Origin: Juglans regia
Lineage: Eukaryota; Streptophyta; Magnoliopsida; Fagales; Juglandaceae
Assembly: GCF_001411555.2 (NCBI RefSeq)
Contig: NC_049901.1
Coordinates: 34,730,838-34,794,837, forward strand
DNA: 64,000 bases
Reading direction: 5' to 3'
Below, in pieces: positions 55,946-64,000 of the stretch (position 1 is the first letter of the stretch; each line of letters starts with the position of its first letter). The notes under the pieces were generated by a model. It did not search any database. It saw only the letters and a program-made list of their open reading frames with translations, and was not told the origin of the DNA. A program made the translations under genes and the position numbers.

Positions 55946-58900
55946 TGTAACAGCCCGCTAGAAATTCATTGGTGGAATTTCTATTGACTTTAGGAATCTC
56001 GTGAAAACCCCATAAGTTTTTACGAATCGACCAATCGCATAGGTTTTAGTCTGTCAACATAGTCAGTGTTATCACTCACTTTGGTGCTAGAAATATAAGT
56101 TTTATTTATTTGAGGTGGTTAGAAGTGTCAGAATACATTATGGTCCACGCCATTAGACTCAGTGGATTATTTAGGATTTTATGGCGCAATAGCCTATTTT
56201 CATAATTCCGGACGAAACGTTTGTTAGAAATTGTGAAATTATTTTTAGGGGCATTTCGAGGTTGAATTTCGGTAAAATATTTTCACTGTAGGTTAATATG
56301 AATATTTAGGAATTTTTAGTGTTAAGTTTAAGATTCACTTTTTCGGAGTGAATAGTAACCTCGATAAGCTCACTAATTGCAGTGTTTCAAAATTACTGTG
56401 TGGAATGTCCAAATTAGATTAGAGAAGTTTTATTTGGACACTTGGCAAGATCTTAGCCACCCTTAGTGAATAATTTTAGACACTTGGCACCATGGGGAAC
56501 GTTTGTTGGATTTGAAGGAATCAAGGTGTGAGATCATGTCACTTAAGCAAAACTTTGTTTCATTTGCTCAACCAAATGGTGGCAGACCAAAAAAGGTTTC
56601 AATCCTAGTGAAACCCTAAATGGTGAGAATCCAATTGAAAGCCCAAAAGCTTGGTTGAAACCGAAATCCTAAACGACTTCCCAAACCCTAAAGTTGGCCT
56701 TCAAACCCTTTCTAATCCGATTTCTAGCATTGTATTTAATCACTTGATTAAATCACTTTCACATGCTATTAATCCTTCAAATTTGTGTTAGAACATCATT
56801 ATCCAACCTTGTTAACCTTGAAAAATTGATTGGGCCTAGTGATATTGGATTTGGGCTTGATAGCAACCCAAACCCTCTTTAAACCCCAAAATTTAGGCCC
56901 ATTCGGTTTAGGCCCATTAAGGCCCACGAAATTGACCACATTAACATTGCTTCATGGCTAAGTTTTGTACCCACACTTGGCTGGTCAGATCTTTACAAGA
57001 AGGGCCTAGAAGGTTCTTGAAATACAAAGCTAAAGGGCCACCTCACTCATTCACTCTTACACTCCACCTTAAGAAAAGATCTTGAACTGATTTTTATGAG
57101 AAGAAAAGGTCAACACTCAACCTTCCCTTCAGTCCTATCACTTTCCATAACTTGTGTATATGATTATTGGTTGAGGATTTGTTTCATGATTAAAAGTTTT
57201 GGTGAAATATTTTCTTAGATCTAGAAACTTAGAAACTGGAAGAGGAAAAACAGTTTCTGTTTTGAGAAAGTTTAAATCTTTTATGGTTTAATCTTATTCC
57301 AATGGCTTTGATATTTTTATTGGAAGATCCTAAGCCTCTTATATACATTTTAGAATGTTATTTTGAAGATATTTGATGTTAGTTTCGAAGATATGAAATT
57401 TTATGCAAGGAGATATTCGATTAGGCCAAAGTGATGATGTTCTTGGCTAAAGTTATGTTTTGGTTGATGTTTATCCATGTGATCTTGAGTTTGAAGCTTG
57501 GATCTATTTTAGGACACCTTTTTGAACCATGTGATGTTTTGGTTTGAAGATCACTTCTTTATAAGTCATGGATCAAGAGGTTGATCAAAACAAGTTAGAA
57601 ACAAAAATCTGTTTTGAGCTTAGAAGAGAAACCAAAAAGTTCAAGTATGGTTTTAGTGATTTTGATGACTTTTGTTCATGATTCAAAACATGATTATTCT
57701 TAGGAATATGTTATGAGTATAGTAGAAGAAAAATTTTGGTTTAATCATGAGTTTTGAGATTTGAAAGAATTAAAAAAAAATAAAAAATCAAAGGAAATAG
57801 TCTTTGTAAGTTTCGGCCCTATAGAGTTTTAATGGTTGTGTTTAGTTTTAAATTTTTCTGAATTGATATTTGAGTTTGGGACAAAATTTACATAAGGTAT
57901 GTAAATTTTGGTATTTTTGGAGTTAGGATGCAAGATCCTTAAGTTAGGGGTAAAATAGTCATTTTTCCACATGTAGAGGGTAAAATGGTAATTTTACTCT
58001 AAGTTGATATTTTTTCATATTTCTAATTATTAGTGATTAAGTTCTAATTTTTAGAAATCACTACTTTCAGTTTCTCATGATCGCACTTGAGTTTTGTCTC
58101 GAAGCGCGAAGATCGAGGTAAGTTAGCTTCTAACTTACTATCAGTTTAATGTGTATGAGTGATCAGTAAGGGAACTAAAGTGTATGTATGCATGTTATCA
58201 TATGTGCCATGCCAAGTCATTACATATTTATCTGTTATACAGAACTTATTCTGTCATGAATTATTCATCTGTTACACAAGATATTCTGTCACGTATTGCT
58301 ATACATTGCTATACATTGCAAGTATGTCATGTTAAGTATACTATCTGTTACATGTATTTCATGTCATGTAATATTTACTGTCACATGTTACGCCATGTTA
58401 AGAAATGTTGCATGTTACATCTATGCCATGTTATGAAATGTTCTCTATTACATTTATGTCTCGAAGTATGTCATGTTTGTTGTCTTAGTTCATGTCACGT
58501 TATGCTACGTCAGGACTTCTATCTTTTATGTCATGTTCATGTAACGTCACGTTATGAAATGTCGTGTATGCCAGTTAAGTTATTCATGTCAATCACGACC
58601 CTAAGTGCTAGGATGGGATAATATCCTAGTGGAACTCCTTTGTTCACGCTGGAGTGTCTAAATAGGTGTGAAATTCCTTGGGTTGACGAAGTACAGTCAA
58701 CAGGTTGCGAATGGGGCCTAATTAGCTGGTCACCGGAGCGCGCCAGGCACTAACGCCGATGGTGCCACACATTATGTTACGTGTGTCCATAGCAAGTGTG
58801 GCACAAACAAATAAGTCATGGGGCCACAACAACTGTGGAGTACGTATTAACGCACTCACAGCTGATATAGACACCTGTGATGTAATGCGGTAATCGGCAG

Positions 58901-59882
58901 AGACACACGGCTCAAGGGGACCTGTGTAGCACCCATATGGTCACTTTAATGATTAAGTCTATTGAATAAGATTCCAAGTTCAAGTCATGTTTCACGTTAT
59001 GTTATGTTCAAGTTTACGTTCACGCAATCATGATAATTCCATGAGACAAGAATATGTTTCAAGTTCATGTTATGTTATGTTCACGTTTATGTTATGTTCC
59101 AAGTTCACATTTATGTTATGTCATGCTCAGGTTCATGTTATGTTTCAAGTTCATGTTCAAATTATGCATGCTCACGTTCATGTTATGTTTCAAGTTCATG
59201 TTATGTTTCAAGTTCACGTTTATGCTATGTTTCAAGTCCATATTATGTTTCAAGTCACGTTCATGCTAAGCTTCAGTTTCAGTTTAAGTTATGCCAATTA
59301 TGTTATGTTGTATGTCAAGTTATGCTATGATTACTTATGATTTGATTATGCATTCATGCTTTTACTGCCATGCATGCATCGTTAACCTGTGTGGAAGTTT
59401 TCTGTTAACTTGCTGAGATTTGTAATCAAATCTCACTGTGGTAGTCCCAACTACCATGCCCCCCGAATGGTAGATTTTGTTACAGGATCTGAAGGAGAAT
59501 CGAGAATCGACCAAATGGAAATGATCGACTAAACAATGGTGTGACGTAGATGGTAGTACAATAGTTACCTCATTACTACTTGTATTTGTGAAGTTCAATC
59601 TCCAGCACTCTTTTGATCATAACCATATGGACTATTATTGTGATATTAGTTATTTAGTATGTCGTTAAGTATGAAGTATGTTTTAAGTATTTGGAATATT
59701 TCAGTTTGGTGTATAGTATTGCTAAAGAAAAAAAAATTATCTGCTGCGAATATTGCATAATGCTAGATGCATGTTAGGAATATTGCATCTTATATGTCAT
59801 GAACGGGGTAGGTAACCTTGTGTTACATGTCTCGACGCTTCAAATGTCCGTCCGATCCCAAGTGGAATTTCGGGGCGTCACA
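55946..59882 (+). repeat. solo LTR, 3.9 kb, inserted in LINE 3 ORF1
   Basis: It starts TGTAACAGCCCGCTAG, ends TTTCGGGGCGTCACA, and is flanked by ACAAA at 55941-55945 and 59883-59887. Removing it restores the LINE colinear with LINE 2. I find no second LTR, no primer site and no coding motifs inside, so it is a solo LTR left by recombination. The ends are of the Ty3/gypsy Tekay style. It contains a block of 'TTCAAGTTCATGTTATG' repeats (58980-59340) and a GC-rich segment (58600-58930) like that of family A LTRs. The length is unusually great for an LTR. Confidence 0.85.
58980..59345 (+). repeat. imprecise tandem repeat in the solo LTR
   Basis: Units of about 17-20 bp around 'TTCAAGTTCATGTTATG' recur at least ten times. 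Overlapping frames of Phe/Val/Met/Cys repeats result and are not genes. Confidence 0.75.
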
Positions 59883-60892
59883 ACAAACAACACTAGATCT
59901 CATTCAAATACGAGAGGCTGCAAAACTTTTGTTTTCAGTGTGGAATTCTTAATCACAAAGGCAAAGGCTGCTCAACAGCTCGTAATGCTCAGCAAGGAGA
60001 TACATTGCCCCCATCTCAGTATGGTCCATGGCTTTGAGGACAGCCCAGGAACACAAACATCTTCGATAGCCGTAGATACGATGGATCAAAGGGAGGAAAC
60101 AACCAACAGACGGGACAGAAAGGGGGAGAGGGTACTATGGTCCAAGATATGTTGGTGCACCGTACATCAAAAGTCCATTCAAACGAGGTGGTAGAGGAAA
60201 TGGAGAAGGTGTCAGCAGAAAAGAAGGGAGGAGGGTCTCAGGCAGGCACCAATCTGTCACCTACAGAAGTAAAGGAGGAGAAGGAGCTGCTAAGGATTCA
60301 TGCATCGGGAATATGGCTAGAAGCCAGGGTGTAAGTCAATCCTCTGACCAGAAAAAGGCTATATTTGGACAGGAGGATGCTAGGTGCTTAGAACCTGGTG
60401 GCCCTCAGGAGATCCAGGGTCTCCACGTGGGGGAGGATTTTGCAGCTAACCTAATGTCGGGGACCTATAGCCCTCATGACCCTACAAGGGGTATAGGGCT
60501 TGAAAGGGGTACGAAGGAAAGTTCCAATAATGGCAGCATGGTTGCACCCACTATTGGTGTATGTTTTTCTATTCAACATGATGATAGAAGGATGGCCCTG
60601 GATAAACTACCTGGTGAAGATATTATCATGCCAATGGCAAAGGTTGAGGGTCTGAGGACTTTGAGGAAATGGAAAAGGAAGGCCCGGGAGTGTGAGACTA
60701 ATACAAAAGGCAAAAGTAAGTCAAAACTAGTTGACAGCTCAAAATACAATGCAAGGAATATGTATGTGAGGGGGTGTAAAAGGAGCTCAACTTTATAGGA
60801 GGCTAGTTCAAAAAAGACAAAGAGAAGCCACAATACCACAGATATTCCCATGGTTAAGGCAGAGGCTGGCTTCCAGCCCTGCCATGACCAAT

Positions 60893-63800
60893 GAGCATTC
60901 TAGTGTGGAACTGCCGAGGGCTTGGGAACCCTCGGACAGTTAAGGTCCTTAGGAATCTAACTAAGGAAAAGTACCCCAATTTAGTTTTCCTAGTGGAAAC
61001 TAAATGCAGAAGAAATAAAATGGAGGCAGTTAGGAGGTTTTTGCAAATGGATGGGTGCTTTACAGTGGAATGTATGAGAGTTAGTGGGGGTATTGCCCTC
61101 CTCTGGAAAGATGATTGGTGTGTTAACATCATTAATTATACTAAATGTCACGTTAGTGCTCTGATCCAGGAGAAAGAAAATGGACCGACATGGCAATTCA
61201 TGGGCTTCTATGGACATCCCGACACAGGGAAGAGAGGCAGTAGTTGGCAGTTACTTAAGATGCTAAAACCCACCACTTCCATAGCATGGTTATGTGCTGG
61301 GGATTTTAATGAGATTCTTCATCAGAGTCATAAGATTGGTGGAGCCAGCAGACCATATAAACAGATTGAGGACTTTAGACAAGCTGTGGAATACTGTGGT
61401 CTCAATGATATACATTCATATGGGCAAAGGTTTACTTGGTCAAATAACAGAAGTGGTAATGACTTTATAAAAGAAAAAATTGATAGAGCTTTTGGAAATA
61501 AAGAATGGAGTGAGTTATTTTGCCATGGTGTCTGTAATGTTCTTCCTGCCATTAGATCTGATCACTCCCCGTTGTCAATTAGTTTACACAACACCACTAA
61601 TGGGAGGAAGAAAAGAAGATGGTGCTTTAGATATGAGATGGCCTGGGAAATAAAGGAAGAATGTCTGAAGGTGGTGAGTGAGGCTTGGCAAAATGCTGGT
61701 ATAACAAACTGTCAGGCTAAATCCTTAAGGACACAGCTTGAACTACGCCAAAAGGGTCTCATGACATGGAGGTGGTATCTGCCATTACAGCTAATGATAT
61801 AAAGTGGAAGCAAAGGGCAAAGCAACACTGGCTGAAGCATGGGGACATAAACACTCAGTATTTTCACATGCAAGCAAGCCAGAGAAAGAAGATCAATGCA
61901 GTCAAAAGCATAGAGGATTCTCAAGGCAGGGTTGTCACTGACCAGTCAGAAAATGGTGAGGTATTCACATGTTTTTTCTCTTCTCTATTCACTACATCCC
62001 AACCTTTATCTATTGACCAATGTCTGCAAGCAATGGACACCAAATTAGACATGGATATGAAGGCTTGGCTTTTAAATCCTTTCACTAGGGAAGAAATCAC
62101 TGCAGCTGTTTTTAAAATGAATCCCTTGGGGTCGCCAGGCCCTGATGGTTTTCCTGCCCAATTCTATCAAAAAAGCTGGGAGGTAGTGGGGGGTCAAGTT
62201 TGTAACTTTGCTCTTGATTTCCTCAATCATGGTGGCTCTCTCAGTGAGGTTAATGACACGTTTATTACTCTTATACCCAAAGTTCAAAGCCCCAAAAGAG
62301 TAGTGGATTACAGACCCATAAGTCTATGTAATGTATTATACAAGGTTGTGTAAAAAACTATGGCAAATAGACTGAAACACATACTGCCTCAAATCATTAC
62401 CCCCAATCAGAGTGCCTTTGTGCCTGGAAGGCTCATATCTGATAACACCTTGGTAGCCTATGAGGTCCTCCACTCTATGAACTCTAGAATGAAAGGGAAG
62501 AAAGGATTCATGGCTCTAAAATTGGACATGAGTAAAGCCTATGACAGGGTAGAGTAGAAATTTATTGAAGCCATCATGATCAAAATGGACTTCCCTGGAC
62601 ATTGGATCCATATTACAAAAGCTTGCCTCACTTCTGTTTCTTATTCAATACTTGTTAATGGAGAACCTTAGAAAAAGTTTGTACCTTCGAGAGGCCTAAG
62701 ACAAGGAGACCCCTTGTCACCCTACTTATTTATTCTATGTGCTGAAGCCCTCTCTTCTCTCCTCAAACATGCTGAGGCATGTGGCAGTTTAACTCCTGTG
62801 GCTATTGGCAGAGGTCCAGTTAAAGTAAACCACCTCTTCTTTGCTGATGATAGCCTCTTGTTCTGCCAAGCCAAGTATGAGGAAATTAAGTGTGTCCTTA
62901 ATATCCTTGAGCTATATGAGAAAGGATCAGGACAGGTTTTAAACAAGGACAAGTCTGCAATTTATTTTAGCAAGAACACTGCACTAATGACCCAATAGCA
63001 GATCATGCATCTAGCAGGTGTCCAATCCACATCCAATTTTGTGGAATACCTGGGTTTACCTACCTTGGTGGGTAGGAAGAAGATAGCTTCTTTCCACTCT
63101 TTAATTGATAGAACTTGGTCTCAGGTTACTAATTGGAGGACCAAATTTCTCTCTGCAGAAGAAAAGGAAATTTTGCTCAAAGCTGTGCTTCAAGCCATTC
63201 CCACCTATGCAATGGGGATGTTCATTTTACCGGCATCTATAACAAGGAAATTGAACTAGATTCTAAGGAGGTTTTGGTGGGGATTCAATGAAGATTCTTC
63301 AAAAATTCAGTGGGTCAATTGGGAGAAACATAGTGGCAGGAAGGATACGGGAGGGCTTGGATTTCGAGATCTAAGATGTTTTAATATTGCCTTACTCTCC
63401 AAACAGGGATGGAGGATCCTCCAAAATCCTACATCCCTAGTGGCACAAATTCTAAAGCAAAAGTACTTCAACCAAGGAAATTTGCTTGATGCAAAACTGG
63501 GAATTGGGCCTTCTTTTGCATGTAGAGGAATATATGCTGGATTAACTCTGTTAAAAAAAGGCCTCATTTGGAGGGTAGGAAATGGACAGAAGATTAACAT
63601 CTGGCAAGACAGATGGATACCCTCTTTACCTGCACAAAAAATTTTGACTCCTCGAGATGCTGACTACTGGTGTGAAAAAGGTCAGTGATATCATTGATCC
63701 TCAACTGAAGATATGGCAGGAGTCTCTCCTATCTGAACTATTTACTCACCAGGAAATAGAGGGCATAAAAGCAATACCCATCAGCTTAGGAGGAAGAGAA

Positions 63801-64000
63801 GACAAACTTACTTGGCAACTTACTCCTAATGGCAGCTACACAGTTAAAAGTGGATACTATCTTGGCAAAGAATTGGAAAGAGAGCAAATAGGAGAGTCTT
63901 CAGGCAGAGCAATGGACTGCCAAGTGTGGAGGTCCATTTGGAAGCTTAAGGTAGCTCCTGCCACCAAAATGTTTATTTGGAGGGCATGCAGTGAAGTCTT
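60893..64000 (+). pseudogene. LINE 3 ORF2, decayed, truncated by window end
   Basis: The ATG at 60893 overlaps the ORF1 TGA (ATGA). It is open to 61802: endonuclease MSILVWNCRGLGNPRT, FLVETKCRRNKMEAV, WLCAGDFNEILHQ, RFTWSNNRSGNDF, SDHSPL. About 40 codons of the linker are then lost with a frameshift near 61765. The reverse transcriptase follows: NPLGSPGPDGFPAQFYQ, YRPISLCNVLYKVV then a stop, [24 protein letters not shown] then a stop, LRQGDPLSPYLF, HLFFADDSLLF. More stops are at about 62670, 62998 and 63258, and a frame change lies near 63680. Several of the stops replace Trp or Gln. The RNase H part is beyond the window. Confidence 0.88.

Larger units (their letters stand above)
55368..60896 (+). 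pseudogene. LINE 3 ORF1, interrupted by the solo LTR
   Basis: The N-terminal part (55368-55945) reads MEAEDLASRWERLHLSKEE, a stop, then DUF4283 (KYCIVGKAMMEKGVNSEGF, LSGRPWFFDRHLL, FEPFWIQLHNLPLSIM, GRCLRVRVAVDLN, a stop). After the LTR it resumes at 59888 with ISFKYERLQNF and the zinc knuckle CFQCGILNHKGKGC (about 59931-59972), then QYGPWL and UGA (60035-60037), in the same place as in LINE 2. The tail continues GQPRNTNIFDSRRYDG, changes frame near 60320, meets one more stop at 60797, and ends AEAGFQPCHDQ with TGA at 60894-60896, overlapping the ORF2 ATG. Confidence 0.8.
55225..64000 (+). mobile_element. LINE 3 (plant L1-type), decayed, split by a solo LTR, runs off window
   Basis: It has the same layout as LINE 2: leader with three hairpins (55252-55325), ORF1 from 55368, overlapping ORF2 from 60893 and still in ORF2 at 64000. 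A 3.9-kb solo LTR (55946-59882) interrupts ORF1. Many stops are TAG or TAA where LINE 2 has Trp or Gln codons. The 5' boundary is set by similarity of the leader to LINE 2 and may be off by some tens of bases. Confidence 0.88.

Noticed and set aside
58184..59340. Cys/Tyr/Met-rich frames up to 145 codons
   Set aside because: Products of degenerate 'CATGTTATG'-type repeats within a solo LTR.
55946..59882. Full LTR retrotransposon inside LINE 3
   Set aside because: Only one LTR start and one LTR end are present, with no primer site or coding motifs between; it fits a solo LTR.

Overview
The window looks like repeat-rich nuclear DNA from a woody eudicot. The repeated AT-rich MITEs that begin near 'GTTTGGAT' and carry 'GAGATGAGATG' motifs, together with the gene families seen (TIR-NBS-LRR, TBL, Myb/SANT-type Harbinger ORF1), suggest Fagales, perhaps walnut or hickory. 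The genus is a guess. Almost everything here is transposable-element DNA in nested layers. There is one scaffold gap of 100 N (14584-14683). I see no bacterial or organellar genes, no tRNA or rRNA genes and no CRISPR.

Layout. 1-13108: pieces of two Ty3/gypsy-type LTR families, called A and B here. They include a large inverted pair of family A LTRs (3421-7135) and one minus-strand element (5509-13108) whose only remaining protein is a broken integrase with a chromodomain-like tail. 13109-14583: a decayed LINE running into the gap. 14729-15204 (minus): first exon of a small secreted-protein gene, interrupted by a frameshift; this is the best candidate for a host gene. 15819-15866: a tiny SKP1-like scrap. 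16047-20560: a PIF/Harbinger element with TAA target duplications and a dead Myb/SANT ORF1 gene. A 982-bp hAT element with a perfect 8-bp duplication sits in its right terminal repeat and carries a piece of tripeptidyl-peptidase II exon 1. 21000-22618: a LINE RNase H scrap and a dead TIR-NBS-LRR gene.

24212-29567: a hAT element with an open, complete-looking transposase gene, long palindromes and an array of telomere-heptamer palindromes in its leader. 29965-35009: a complete non-autonomous LTR element (LARD-like) with TATGG duplications, an iMet primer site and no coding capacity. 35300-41112: a decayed full-length LINE. 42440-43630: the C-terminal end of a CACTA transposase gene, next to a 177-bp AT-rich satellite. 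A nearly intact LINE (44767-50648) split the satellite and left a 14-bp duplication. 52563-53298: a dead TBL (PC-esterase) gene fragment. 54615-54864: a CACTA-like MITE. 55225-64000: a third LINE, broken by a 3.9-kb solo LTR (55946-59882, duplication ACAAA) and running off the window.

The genes do not form a pathway; the story is insertion order and gene capture. The points most worth a second look are the conserved set of stem-loops in the 5' leader of two LINEs, a UGA stop shared at the same ORF1 position by those two LINEs, the TPP2 exon captured by a hAT element, and the telomere-motif palindrome array inside the intact hAT.
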